Below, piece after piece: positions 1-7,657 of a DNA stretch of 36,199 nt. Every line of letters begins with the position of its first letter. The stretch's first letter is position 1. Source of the stretch: Bacteroidales bacterium UBA1800 (GTDB taxonomy: Bacteria > Bacteroidota > Bacteroidia > Bacteroidales > VadinHA17); the NCBI GenBank assembly GCA_002319915.1, contig DCFQ01000052.1:24838-61036 (forward strand), given 5' to 3'. Under the pieces are notes generated by a model, which saw nothing but the letters and a program-made list of their open reading frames with translations, searched no databases and was not told where the DNA came from. Made by a program: the position numbers and the translations under genes.

Positions 1-1096
1 GGCCGTCGGTGATCGAGATCACGTTAGTCGGGATGTAAGCCGCTACGTCGCCGGCCTGGGTCTCGATAATCGGGAGCGCGGTAAGTGAACCTCCTCCCCT
101 GACCATATGACGAATGGATACGGGAAGGTCATTCATCTTCCTGGCCACTTCGTCCGATTCGATAATCTTGGCTGCCCTTTCAAGAAGCCTCGAGTGCAGG
201 TAGAACACGTCGCCTGGGTATGCTTCGCGGCCTGGCGGACGGCGGAGCAGGAGGGAGACTTCCCTGTATGAAACTGCCTGTTTCGACAGGTCGTCATAGA
301 TGATCAGGGCATCCCGGCCCGTATCGCGGAAAAATTCCCCGATTGCCGCACCTGCAAATGGGGCGTAGAACTGTGAGGCTGCCGGATCGGATGCTGTTGC
401 GAGAACGATCACCGTGTATTCCATGGCCCCGTAATCCTCAAGGGTCCTGGCAATATTGGCGACCGTGGATCCTTTCTGGCCCACTGCAACATAAATGCAG
501 TAGACCGGCTTGCCGTTCTCGAAATTCTTTCTCTGATTGATAATCGTATCTATGGCGATTGCCGTCTTTCCTGTCTGGCGGTCACCGATAATGAGTTCCC
601 TCTGGCCTCTTCCTATGGGGATCATGGCATCGATGGCCTTGAGCCCGGTTTGAAGCGGCTGTTTCACAGGTTGCCTGAAAATGACGCCCGGTGCTTTCCT
701 TTCGAAAGGCATTTCAAAGAGATCGCCTTCGACTGCGCCCTTGCCGTCAAGAGGCTGGCCGGTGGTAGAGATCACCCTCCCGAGCAGGCCTTCCCCGACC
801 CCGATCGAAGCGATGCGGCGGGTCCTTTTTACTATGTCCCCTTCATTGATCTCTTCGGTTGGCCCCAGAAGCACTGCTCCGATATTGTCCTCTTCAAGGT
901 TAAGGACTATGCCTTTCATTCCGTTCTCAAACTCTATCAGTTCGTTTGACTCTGCATTTGAAAGTCCGTAAATGCGGGCGATACCGTCGCCCACCTCAAG
1001 AACTGTCCCCACTTCTTCAAGCTCAGCTCCGGTTTGAATGCCCTCGAGCTGCTGTTTGAGGATCTTTGAGACTTCTGCTGGTTTAATACTTGCCAT
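1..1096 (-). CDS. atpA: ATP synthase F1 subunit alpha (partial, C-terminus outside window)
   Basis: This is the non-catalytic nucleotide-binding alpha subunit of the F1 sector, which alternates with beta in the cytoplasmic hexamer of ATP synthase. About 365 codons are present, from an ATG at 1094-1096 to the window edge, so roughly the last 150 residues are missing. The translation shows the beta-barrel N-terminal domain and then the Walker A loop GDRQTGKT at about residues 171-178, which is diagnostic for alpha. Next come the Q-K-G-S-T-V region and the arm YDDLSKQAVSYREVSLLLRR. It is the last gene of the operon visible here, 32 bases after atpH. Identification is firm. No frameshift is seen in the visible part. 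Confidence 0.97.
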   Translation of the reverse strand, partial: MASIKPAEVSKILKQQLEGIQTGAELEEVGTVLEVGDGIARIYGLSNAESNELIEFENGMKGIVLNLEEDNIGAVLLGPTEEINEGDIVKRTRRIASIGVGEGLLGRVISTTGQPLDGKGAVEGDLFEMPFERKAPGVIFRQPVKQPLQTGLKAIDAMIPIGRGQRELIIGDRQTGKTAIAIDTIINQRKNFENGKPVYCIYVAVGQKGSTVANIARTLEDYGAMEYTVIVLATASDPAASQFYAPFAGAAIGEFFRDTGRDALIIYDDLSKQAVSYREVSLLLRRPPGREAYPGDVFYLHSRLLERAAKIIESDEVARKMNDLPVSIRHMVRGGGSLTALPIIETQAGDVAAYIPTNVISITDG

Positions 1097-1128
1097 TGTA
1101 TACGTGATAATGTTAAATTCCTGCTTTG

Positions 1129-1683
1129 TTAAACGATCCTGTTCTCGATTCCCGTGCTGAGCCCTTTCCTGATCTTCCTCAGCTTGTTCCTTACGCTTGC
1201 ATCTATATAGTTGTCAGATACTTTTAGGATGAATCCGCCTATTATGCCCGGATCGATGTTTTCGGTAAGCTCGACCTTTGTCTTGAAAATTCCGGCAACC
1301 AGGTCCGTGACCTGCCTGATTATCTTCTCATCCACCCTGACCGCGCTTGTCAGCTGGCACCCGGTAATACCCCGGTATTCCATGGTCTCGCCGATAAACA
1401 CCCTGGCGACAGCCGGGAGGAATTTTTCCCTGCCGTTCTTCACAAGCAGATCGGTAAGTGACAATGTGAGCCCGTTCAGGCTATTCCCGAATGCAGCATG
1501 AAGGATCGTGCTCTTGTTTGAGGGAAGGATAATCGGGCTCGCGAGGAATTCCCGGAAATCCGGATCCTTGCTGACCTCGAGGATCAGTTTCATATCACTG
1601 TCGACCTCATCCAGGAGATTTCTTTCTTTTGCAAGCTGGAAGACAGCTCTTGAATACCTGACGGAAATCCTGCTTTCGTTCAT
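1129..1683 (-). CDS. atpH: ATP synthase F1 subunit delta
   Basis: The protein has 184 residues, a normal length for the delta (OSCP) subunit, which links the top of F1 to the peripheral b-subunit stalk. The N-terminal helical domain opens with ISVRYSRAVFQLAKE, typical of delta (the Y-A/S-x-A-L/V-F pattern). The C-terminal part contains the family motif PGIIGGFILKV near residues 145-155, followed by D-x-S-V-R-N-K-L. The start is an ATG at 1681-1683. The gene lies between atpF (13-base gap) and atpA, the standard bacterial order. Function is clear from family and context. Confidence 0.96.
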   Translation of the reverse strand: MNESRISVRYSRAVFQLAKERNLLDEVDSDMKLILEVSKDPDFREFLASPIILPSNKSTILHAAFGNSLNGLTLSLTDLLVKNGREKFLPAVARVFIGETMEYRGITGCQLTSAVRVDEKIIRQVTDLVAGIFKTKVELTENIDPGIIGGFILKVSDNYIDASVRNKLRKIRKGLSTGIENRIV

Positions 1684-1696
1684 TGCCCTGATATAA

Positions 1697-2212
1697 TTAG
1701 TTCTTGTTCAGGTCCATGTCCTTCAGGTAGTTGTCGATGAGCTTTCCCTGTTCGCCTGTCTGCTGAAGCTTCTCCCCAAGTATCTTCGATGCAATTTCAA
1801 CCGAGAGGATTGCCACCTGTTCGCGGATCCCGGCTATTGCAGCTGCTTTTTCCCTTTCGATGCCTACCCTTGCCTTCTCGACCACTTTCTGGGCCTCTTC
1901 GGTTGCTTTTCCCCTGGCTTCGGCAATTAGCCTGTCGCGGACATCACGGGCCTCCTTGAGGATATTCTCGCGTTCCTCCCTGGCTTTGCGGAGAATGGCT
2001 TCATTGTCGCTCTGAAGCTTGAGCATTTCCTTCCTGGCATTTTCAGCAGATGCCAGTGAGCCCTTTATCATCTCATCCCTTGCCTTGACCGCACTGAGTA
2101 TGGGCTTCCATGCGAATCTTTTCAGGATGAGGAAAAACATGATGAAGATGATGGTGGTCCAGAAAACCAGTCCGATCGCGGGTGATGTAAGGCTGTTTGC
2201 TAATAAGACCAT
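1697..2212 (-). CDS. atpF: ATP synthase F0 subunit b
   Basis: This is the peripheral stalk subunit anchored in the membrane by one N-terminal helix (IGLVFWTTIIFIMFFLILKRF). A long charged amphipathic coiled-coil follows, rich in A, E, K and R and ending near I-L-G-E-K-L. The ATG at 2210-2212 gives 171 residues starting MVLLANSLTSP, the usual short lumenal N-terminus. An upstream in-frame start at 2257 would add a basic 15-residue stretch that looks like untranslated leader, so the internal ATG is preferred. It sits between atpE and atpH. Only the exact start is uncertain. Confidence 0.95.
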   Translation of the reverse strand: MVLLANSLTSPAIGLVFWTTIIFIMFFLILKRFAWKPILSAVKARDEMIKGSLASAENARKEMLKLQSDNEAILRKAREERENILKEARDVRDRLIAEARGKATEEAQKVVEKARVGIEREKAAAIAGIREQVAILSVEIASKILGEKLQQTGEQGKLIDNYLKDMDLNKN

Positions 2213-2284
2213 ATTCTTTGATTTGACTTGTTTTTTAAAATAAAAGAGACGCCGCAACCAACCGTTGCGGTGTCTCCTGTTCCT

Positions 2285-2500
2285 TTACTTTGCTGCGTTT
2301 GAAAGCAGGGAAACAACCACTGCGAACAATGCCACTCCTTCGATAAGGACTGATGCAATGATCATGGCTGTCTGGATCTTGGATGTGGCTTCCGGCTGGC
2401 GGGCTATGGCGTCCATAGCCGAACCGCCGATGCGGCCGATGCCAAGTCCTGCACCTATTACGGCGAGACCTGCTCCGATTGCTGCCATTGTACCTGTCAT
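2285..2500 (-). CDS. atpE: ATP synthase F0 subunit c (proton-type rotor ring)
   Basis: This small hydrophobic hairpin protein forms the rotor ring. Helix 1 carries the glycine repeat GAGLAVIGAGLGIG, the loop is ARQPEA, and helix 2 carries the ion-binding glutamate in ASVLIEGVALF (about residue 54 from the chosen start). The residues next to this glutamate are Gly-Val rather than Ser-Thr. Helix 1 has Ile where sodium-binding rings have Gln. By comparison with the Ilyobacter c-ring this suggests proton rather than sodium coupling. The ATG at 2498-2500 gives 71 residues. A TTG at 2522-2524 would add eight residues and cannot be excluded. Confidence 0.95.
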   Translation of the reverse strand: MTGTMAAIGAGLAVIGAGLGIGRIGGSAMDAIARQPEATSKIQTAMIIASVLIEGVALFAVVVSLLSNAAK

Positions 2501-2530
2501 AATAACTAAATTTAAGTTAAACAATGAATA

Positions 2531-3592
2531 CTAATGTTCCTCTTCCACAGCCATGCTGATGAACAGGGCCGACAGAAGGGTGAATACATATGCCTGAAGG
2601 AATGCGACGAAAAGCTCGATGCAGTCCATGAATACTACTAAAAGGATCGAGGCCGGCGCAACAGCGATCGACCTGAAGATGAAAATAAGGCTGACGAGAC
2701 TCAGGATCACGATATGCCCTGCACTGATGTTTGCAAAGAGTCGGATCATAAGAGCGAAAGGCTTTGAGACGACCCCTATAATTTCCACCGGGATCATGAT
2801 CGGAAGAAGCCAGAAGGGCACACCCGGAGTGGCGAAAATGTGCTTCCAGTAGTTCCTGTTCCCGCTGAACTGGGTAATAACAAACGTCAGGAAAGCAAGC
2901 ACAAAAGTAACGGCTATATTACCGGTAACGTTTGCGCCGAACGGGGGCGGGTATGGAATCATGCCCAGCAGATTGTTCAGAAGTATGAAAAAGAATACCG
3001 TAAGAAGGTAAGGCATGTACTTCTCATACTTGTGCTCACCGATATTCGCAATCGCAATATCGTCGCGGACAAATAGTATGATGGGCTCGAGGAAGCTCTG
3101 GATCCCCCTGGGATGGCTGATCCCGGTTTTTTTATATGATCTCGACAGTGAGATAAACAGCCAGAGGCCCATCAGGGCGGCGAAAAGCATCCCGACCACT
3201 GATTTTGTGATGGATAAGTCGAGGGGAAGATTCTTCTCATCGATGGTCCCGTCAGGATTGACCTTCACGATCTTACCCTGGAGATCCCCTTCTTCTTCAA
3301 GCATATATCCGTTATAAACCTGGCCTTTAAAAAGCTTCCGGGAAGAGAATATGTCAAGTCCCTTCTCCTTGGACCAGACAATCACGGGAAGGGGAATTGC
3401 CACATCCTTTTTGCTTTTTGTGGTGAGGATGTGCCATTCGTGGGAGTCGGCAATATGCTCAAGGATAAATGAGCTGGACTCAAATTTCTCCTCGGCGCTT
3501 TCCAGGGGCGTTTCCTGAACCTGCGCCCTGAGTCCTCCGGATATCAATAAAAACAGAGCAAACAGGGAGCCTTTTATGAATATTGTTTTCAA
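2531..3592 (-). CDS. atpB: ATP synthase F0 subunit a
   Basis: This is the stator proton-channel subunit. At 353 residues it is longer than the roughly 270 of E. coli because of an N-terminal extension. A signal-peptide-like segment (IKGSLFALFLLISGGLRAQ) is followed by a hydrophilic, probably periplasmic region to about residue 130, then the multi-helix core. The core contains NLLGMIPYPPPFG and the essential-arginine helix motif MIRLFANISAGHIV. The frame opens only at a TTG (3590-3592), since a stop lies just upstream and no early ATG exists, so this appears to be a TTG start. Extended a subunits are common in Bacteroidetes. It precedes atpE by a few bases. Confidence 0.95.
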   Translation of the reverse strand: MKTIFIKGSLFALFLLISGGLRAQVQETPLESAEEKFESSSFILEHIADSHEWHILTTKSKKDVAIPLPVIVWSKEKGLDIFSSRKLFKGQVYNGYMLEEEGDLQGKIVKVNPDGTIDEKNLPLDLSITKSVVGMLFAALMGLWLFISLSRSYKKTGISHPRGIQSFLEPIILFVRDDIAIANIGEHKYEKYMPYLLTVFFFILLNNLLGMIPYPPPFGANVTGNIAVTFVLAFLTFVITQFSGNRNYWKHIFATPGVPFWLLPIMIPVEIIGVVSKPFALMIRLFANISAGHIVILSLVSLIFIFRSIAVAPASILLVVFMDCIELFVAFLQAYVFTLLSALFISMAVEEEH

Positions 3593-3602
3593 ATCTAAAA
3601 TA

Positions 3603-3995
3603 TTATAAAGATCTGTCTTTCAGAGTGTTTAACATCAGGTTTGCCAAATATACGGAGAAGCCCAAATATAGTACAAAAAACAATATCAGGAATGTAGGCC
3701 CGGTTTTTTTAGCAACAAAAAACCACATGAGCGCGAGAACCAGTTCGAGAAGAAATTTGAGGGCGATTGCCACCAAAAGGTGCATGGTCTGGCTTTGAGG
3801 TTCCTTTTTCAGTCCCCTGAGGAAAATCAGAAGTGAGATGAGCGAGATCGATACAAAGCAGAGCGCCAGGATCAGAAAATCGGCTATTGTAAACCCGGGC
3901 CGGGTGAAGGAAACACAAAGAACCCCTGCCAGCAGGACAATTGTCGAAAAGATCAGGAAACCGGTGATTGTGCGTCGGGGGGTTCTCAGGATCAT
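3603..3995 (-). CDS. small membrane protein of the ATP synthase operon (AtpI position)
   Basis: The 130-residue protein has about four hydrophobic segments: residues 9-29, 36-58, 71-92 and 101-122. A basic stretch near 60-68 separates the two helical pairs. It lies between the AtpZ-like gene and atpB, where AtpI is found in other bacteria. Its start codon overlaps the AtpZ-like stop by four bases (ATGA), indicating translational coupling. AtpI/AtpZ proteins have been linked to F0 assembly or magnesium supply. Sequence similarity to AtpI is not obvious by eye, so that role is inferred from position only. Confidence 0.8.
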   Translation of the reverse strand: MILRTPRRTITGFLIFSTIVLLAGVLCVSFTRPGFTIADFLILALCFVSISLISLLIFLRGLKKEPQSQTMHLLVAIALKFLLELVLALMWFFVAKKTGPTFLILFFVLYLGFSVYLANLMLNTLKDRSL

Positions 3996-4246
3996 CTTAT
4001 GAAGTCCTTTAGGGCCGTGTAGATCCCCGCAAATACACCTAGGAGGGAGAGTATAATTGTAAAGACTGGAGTTTCAAGCCCGAGGAGTTTATCCAGCTTG
4101 ATTCCGCACCAGGTAAGAGCAAAGATTATTGCCAGCATCTGAAAGGCGATCCCGGAATATTTCCCGAAATCCTGGAGACCTTTACTTGCCGGTTTTTTCT
4201 GCTGTTTTTTCCGGCTCTTTCGGTTTTGTGAAAGCGGATCCGTCAT
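3992..4246 (-). CDS. AtpZ/AtpI-family protein
   Basis: The protein has 84 residues from the ATG at 4244-4246, with a very basic N-terminus (Lys/Arg-rich, residues 8-20). Two membrane helices follow: FGKYSGIAFQMLAIIFALTW and a second around VFTIILSLLGVFAGIYTAL. The pattern G-K-Y-S-G-I-A-F-Q-M, then G-x-K-L-D and a short second helix ending Y-x-x-x-K-D matches the ATPase_gene1/AtpZ family, which is encoded just ahead of atp genes. The first about 65 bases overlap the 3' end of the bactofilin gene in another frame, an unusually long overlap. A GTG at 4264 would overlap even more. Confidence 0.85.
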   Translation of the reverse strand: MTDPLSQNRKSRKKQQKKPASKGLQDFGKYSGIAFQMLAIIFALTWCGIKLDKLLGLETPVFTIILSLLGVFAGIYTALKDFIR

Positions 4247-4598
4247 TGTTGTCTTCACTTTCACTCATTTTGCAGTTGCCCGTGAATTTAGCTCCAGGTT
4301 CAATCGAAAGCTTGAATGTATAAATGTCGCCGACGATCCTGGATGAGTTCTTGAGGTTAAGCAATTGCCCGACACTGATCTTCCCGTCGATCATTCCTGA
4401 CACTTCGGAGTTCTTGCACATAACTTCACCTTTGACCTTTCCTGTGGGTCCGATAACCACTTTTCCCTTGGTGCTGAGGTTTCCGGTCAGGGATCCGTCG
4501 ATACGGATGTCGCCGGTCGATTTAATGTCCCCGGTTATCTCGGTGCCATTGCTGATGAGGTTGATGGTAGTGTTGTCCGTTTCGTTGATTTTTCCCAT
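4182..4598 (-). CDS. bactofilin (polymer-forming cytoskeletal protein)
   Basis: Bactofilins are small beta-helical proteins that polymerise without nucleotide and often organise envelope or cell-shape machinery at the inner membrane. The 138-residue protein, with ATG at 4596-4598, has a core from about 15 to 110. This core shows the regular pattern of short strands (STGDIRIDGSLTGNLSTKGK, then VVIGPTGKVKGEV and later rungs) expected of the DUF583 fold. The C-terminal tail is hydrophilic and rich in Pro, Lys and Glu. It is the first gene of the ATP synthase operon, and its tail overlaps the AtpZ-like gene. A promoter-like -7 box lies just upstream. Confidence 0.92.
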   Translation of the reverse strand: MGKINETDNTTINLISNGTEITGDIKSTGDIRIDGSLTGNLSTKGKVVIGPTGKVKGEVMCKNSEVSGMIDGKISVGQLLNLKNSSRIVGDIYTFKLSIEPGAKFTGNCKMSESEDNNDGSAFTKPKEPEKTAEKTGK

Positions 4599-4619
4599 TG
4601 TTTCCGCAGAATTTATGTA

Positions 4620-4627
4620 CAAACATA
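4620..4627 (-). promoter_or_regulatory. candidate Bacteroidetes -7 box for bactofilin-atp operon
   Basis: On the minus strand this reads TATGTTTG, matching the Bacteroidetes TAnnTTTG -7 element. Transcription would begin about 15 bases before the bactofilin ATG. No clear TTG -33 element is at the ideal distance, so the call is moderate. Confidence 0.45.
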
Positions 4628-4682
4628 ATAACTCTTAAATATAAAAACTATTGCAGGGGGAAATTATATTGGACATATTTTT

Positions 4683-4760
4683 GGTTACACGGAGATTACA
4701 CGGAGGTGAGCTGAGAGCTCTGTGACACTCCGTTTCTCCTCCTGATCTACTCAGTGATAC
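4683..4760. repeat. degenerate dispersed repeat of the CACGGAG type
   Basis: The intergenic stretch contains two tandem copies of TTACACGGAG-like units on the left. Degenerate reverse-complement material lies on the right (ACTCCGTTTCTCCTCCTGAT and CTCAGTGATAC). It resembles a decayed copy of the palindrome at 10660-10752. It lies between the fabH 3' end and the bactofilin promoter, and could serve as a transcription-end structure for fabH. Confidence 0.5.
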
Positions 4761-4792
4761 AAAAAATTTTCGTTAGATAAGCTGCAGGATTC

Positions 4793-5791
4793 TTACTTTG
4801 GATCGTATGCCCATTTAACATATATCGAGCCCCAGGTAAATCCGCCCCCGAAAGCCGCGAGGATGAGCTTATCGCCCTTTTTCAGCTTGCTTTCATATTC
4901 CCACAAGCAAAGCGGGATGGTTGCGGCAGTTGTATTACCGAAGTGTTCGATATTGATCATGACCTTTTCAGGGGGAAGGCCCATTCTCCTCCCGGTTGCG
5001 TCAATGATCCTCAGGTTTGCCTGGTGCGGCACCAGCCATGCTATATCATCTGCCGTGAGGTTATTCCGTTCCATGATCTCAGCGGCAACGTCGGCCATGC
5101 TGACAACTGCAAACTTGAAAACGCTTTGGCCTTCCTGGTAGATGAAATGTTCGCGAGCATCAACGGTTTCGTGCGAAGCCGGTTTCAGGGACCCGCCCGC
5201 CTTCAGGTGGAGGTATTTTTTGCCCGAGCCGTCAACATGTAAAATATGGTCCATAATCCCGAAATCTTCTTCTCCGGGTTCGAGAAGGACAGCGCCTGCA
5301 GCATCCCCGAACAGCGGGCATGTGGTACGGTCGGTATAATCCGTTATCGAGGACATTTTATCGGCACCGACAACAATCACTTTTCTGCGTTGACCGCTTT
5401 CGATATAGGCAGCCCCTGTCTGGAGGGCAAAGAGGAAGCCCGAGCAGGCGGCAGCCAGGTCAAAGCTGAAGGCATTTTTTATCCCGACCTTGTCGCAGAT
5501 AATATTTGCCGTTGCCGGGAACATCATGTCTCCGGTGACAGTTGCACATATCAGCAGATCAATCTCATCAGGTGAAGTGCCGGTCTTTTCAAGGAGCCCC
5601 CTGACAGCATTTTCGCCCAGGACGGAAGTTCCGAGGCCTTCCCCTTTGAGGATACGCCTCTCCCTGATCCCGACCCTTTGCATTATCCACTCGTCGGAGG
5701 TGTCAACCATTTTTGAGAGTTCATGGTTGGTGAGCCTGTATTCCGGGACCCACGCATTGATCCCCGTAATCGCAGCTCTTATTTTTCCCAT
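4793..5791 (-). CDS. fabH: beta-ketoacyl-ACP synthase III
   Basis: FabH condenses acetyl-CoA (or another short acyl-CoA) with malonyl-ACP to start fatty-acid synthesis in the cytoplasm. The 332-residue length is normal. The catalytic triad is visible: Cys116 in AAACSGFLFAL, His in PHQANLRI, and Asn in HFGNTTAATIP. The C-terminus ends in the GGGFTWGSIYVKW motif of the family. The start is an ATG at 5789-5791, two bases after the plsX stop, so the two genes are very probably co-transcribed in the common rpmF-plsX-fabH order. Confidence 0.97.
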   Translation of the reverse strand: MGKIRAAITGINAWVPEYRLTNHELSKMVDTSDEWIMQRVGIRERRILKGEGLGTSVLGENAVRGLLEKTGTSPDEIDLLICATVTGDMMFPATANIICDKVGIKNAFSFDLAAACSGFLFALQTGAAYIESGQRRKVIVVGADKMSSITDYTDRTTCPLFGDAAGAVLLEPGEEDFGIMDHILHVDGSGKKYLHLKAGGSLKPASHETVDAREHFIYQEGQSVFKFAVVSMADVAAEIMERNNLTADDIAWLVPHQANLRIIDATGRRMGLPPEKVMINIEHFGNTTAATIPLCLWEYESKLKKGDKLILAAFGGGFTWGSIYVKWAYDPK

Positions 5792-5793
5792 AA

Positions 5794-6732
5794 TTAAATT
5801 GCTTCGAGTATCTTCCTGGCAAGGTTGGCACTTACAACCGCCTTTGTCTGGAGAACCATGTTCATAATAGCTTTCCTTTTCGAGATGCCATGTCCTATCA
5901 CAACATTGGCATTTATCCCCACAATTGGAGTGCCCCCGATATTTTCATAGTTGAACCTGTCGATGAATGGGTCGGAGATGTTTCTTTTCCTTAGCAGGAA
6001 GTAGAGCGATTCGGCCTGCTTAAGAACTATATTCCCGACGAATCCGTCACAGACCACCACATCGGTCACCTTCTCGTGGAAAAGAGAATTGCCTTCCACG
6101 TTCCCCCTGAAGTTTATCCCCGGATGTTCCTTCATCAGCTCATAAGCTGCTTTTACTACCGGGGTGCCCTTTGTTTCCTCCTCGCCGATATTGAGAAGCC
6201 CGACGGTCGGGTTTTCCCGTTTCAGGACAAATTTTGCATAGAGGCTTCCCAGTATCCCGTATTGAAGCAGTACCTCTGGCTTGCAGTCGGGATTAAGGCC
6301 GACATCGAGAATAATGGAATCCCTTCCGTCGATACAGGGAAGGAGCGTTGCCAGGGCCGGCCGAAAAACACCGGGAATGCCTTTAACAGTATAGCTTGCA
6401 CCAACAAGCATGGCCCCTGTATTCCCCGCGCTGCAGAAACCGTCAAGCGAGCCTTCCATCAGCATGTTGTAGCCGACTTCAATGCTCGAATCCTTTTTTT
6501 GTGAATAGGCTTTTGCAGGATGATCACCCATTTCAATCACCTGGGATGTCGGTACGATCTCAAAACCGGAAGGATCGACATTCATTTCCCCTAGCTTCCT
6601 CATGATCGAGGATTCGTCCCCAAGAAGGACAAGGGTTTCACCGTTATTGAAATGTCTTATCGAATCAACTGCGCCTTCAATGATTGCATCGGGAGCAAAG
6701 TCTCCGCCCATGACATCAAGGCCAATCTTCAT
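5794..6732 (-). CDS. plsX: phosphate acyltransferase PlsX
   Basis: PlsX converts acyl-ACP to acyl-phosphate, the acyl donor for the PlsY step of phospholipid synthesis, at the inner face of the membrane. The 312-residue protein opens with MKIGLDVMGGDFAP, the family hallmark. It also has HPAKAYSQKKDSSIEVG, the NTGAMLVGA motif, and the late segment CDGFVGNIVLK followed by GHGISKRKA. Length is slightly below E. coli PlsX but all core motifs are present. It sits between rpmF and fabH, coupling lipid synthesis to ribosomal protein production, as in many bacteria. Confidence 0.97.
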   Translation of the reverse strand: MKIGLDVMGGDFAPDAIIEGAVDSIRHFNNGETLVLLGDESSIMRKLGEMNVDPSGFEIVPTSQVIEMGDHPAKAYSQKKDSSIEVGYNMLMEGSLDGFCSAGNTGAMLVGASYTVKGIPGVFRPALATLLPCIDGRDSIILDVGLNPDCKPEVLLQYGILGSLYAKFVLKRENPTVGLLNIGEEETKGTPVVKAAYELMKEHPGINFRGNVEGNSLFHEKVTDVVVCDGFVGNIVLKQAESLYFLLRKRNISDPFIDRFNYENIGGTPIVGINANVVIGHGISKRKAIMNMVLQTKAVVSANLARKILEAI

Positions 6733-6756
6733 ATTTTCACGCTTTGGTTACTGAAA

Positions 6757-6942
6757 TCAGGCAGTTGCCTTTTTCTCGACAGCAAGCTTGCCCCTGTAGT
6801 ATCCGCATTCCGGACAGACCCTGTGGTATTCAATTGAAGAACCGCAGTTGGAACATGTACCGACAGTCGGAGCTGTGGCTTTGTAATGGGTTCTGCGCTT
6901 ATCCCTTCTTGTGCTGGAGTGTTTGTGTTTAGGATGTGCCAT
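6757..6942 (-). CDS. rpmF: 50S ribosomal protein L32
   Basis: The 61-residue basic protein begins MAHPKHKHSSTRRDKRR, the typical L32 start. It keeps a four-cysteine zinc ribbon, CSNC then CPEC about 14 residues later. It is therefore the zinc-binding (C+) form rather than the zinc-independent paralogue. The ATG at 6940-6942 is preferred; an upstream in-frame start would add a non-family 16-residue stretch and overlap the DUF177 gene. Neighbours are DUF177 upstream and plsX downstream, the standard arrangement. Confidence 0.97.
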   Translation of the reverse strand: MAHPKHKHSSTRRDKRRTHYKATAPTVGTCSNCGSSIEYHRVCPECGYYRGKLAVEKKATA

Positions 6943-6953
6943 TTTAGTTTCTA

Positions 6954-7475
6954 TTAATTTCCATTCATAAGTTTTTTCAAATCCTCCCACCCTGGGTCCC
7001 CGCTGTTCTCATCATCAACCAGGTATTCATTCAGTTTCCTGAGCATCTGTGGATCACAGGTGCTGTTCCCATCCGCATCGTCGGGATGTATCCTTTTTAT
7101 CGGAAGGGAGAGGTTGATAAAGTCATAAAAATACTGTGACAGATCAAGCTCGCTTTCATCTCTCGGCAGAGTAATGATCTCCGGGTCATATTCCTCCCTT
7201 TCCGCACCAAACCGCACCAGGAGCCGGTTATCGCTCTCCACCGGGAAATCCATCATCCCAAGGCACCTGTCGCAGCAGATCCTGACGCTCCCCCTGATGA
7301 CAATGCTTATCCCGATATGCGAGGAGTGACGTTCGGCTTCTACAATTGCGGTAAGTGTTCCTTCCTTTATCTCCGATTCTTCAAACTGGTCAAAAAACTT
7401 GTTATTAATCTCAAAATGAAAAGAATGGTGTCCTTCCTTCTGTCCGCTCACCGGTATCGAATATATTCCGGACAT
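6954..7475 (-). CDS. DUF177 (YceD-family) protein
   Basis: The family is almost always encoded immediately before rpmF and is thought to take part in 23S rRNA or large-subunit biogenesis. The 173-residue protein has the C-x-x-C pair of the family in V-R-I-C-C-D-R-C-L-G-x-M-D-F-P-V. The acidic D/E-rich segment around 115-145 includes SELDLSQYFYDFINLSLPIK and a conserved cysteine near residue 152. The start is an ATG at 7473-7475, about 15 bases downstream of a -7 box. It forms an operon with rpmF, plsX and fabH. Confidence 0.88.
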   Translation of the reverse strand: MSGIYSIPVSGQKEGHHSFHFEINNKFFDQFEESEIKEGTLTAIVEAERHSSHIGISIVIRGSVRICCDRCLGMMDFPVESDNRLLVRFGAEREEYDPEIITLPRDESELDLSQYFYDFINLSLPIKRIHPDDADGNSTCDPQMLRKLNEYLVDDENSGDPGWEDLKKLMNGN

Positions 7476-7495
7476 CTCTTTTAAATTTTGGTGTG

Positions 7496-7503
7496 CAAAA
7501 ATA
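7496..7503 (-). promoter_or_regulatory. candidate -7 box for DUF177-rpmF-plsX-fabH operon
   Basis: On the minus strand this reads TATTTTTG (TAnnTTTG consensus), about 20 bases before the DUF177 ATG. The flanks are very A/T rich. A matching -33 TTG at the best distance is not clear. Confidence 0.45.
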
Positions 7504-7626
7504 TAAATCCTTCCGCAATTAAAAAAATTATCAACATAAAAGTAACATTAATTGATTAAAATCACTTTTTGCCGGTACATTCCCACCATTCGCCGATTTC
7601 ATCTTATTAAAAGATATATCGTTATA

Positions 7627-7634
7627 TATTTTTG
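7627..7634 (+). promoter_or_regulatory. candidate -7 box for LiaF-like/LytTR operon
   Basis: TATTTTTG on the plus strand lies about 24 bases before the ATG at 7658, inside an A/T-rich divergent region (7476-7657). It fits the TAnnTTTG consensus, but the -33 element is weak. Confidence 0.35.
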
Positions 7635-7657
7635 ATGAAAAATAAATATCTTGAGCT

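Noticed and set aside
7476..7657. Riboswitch or small RNA in the divergent A/T-rich gap
   Set aside because: No conserved leader structure or strong hairpin was seen; the promoter boxes explain the region adequately.
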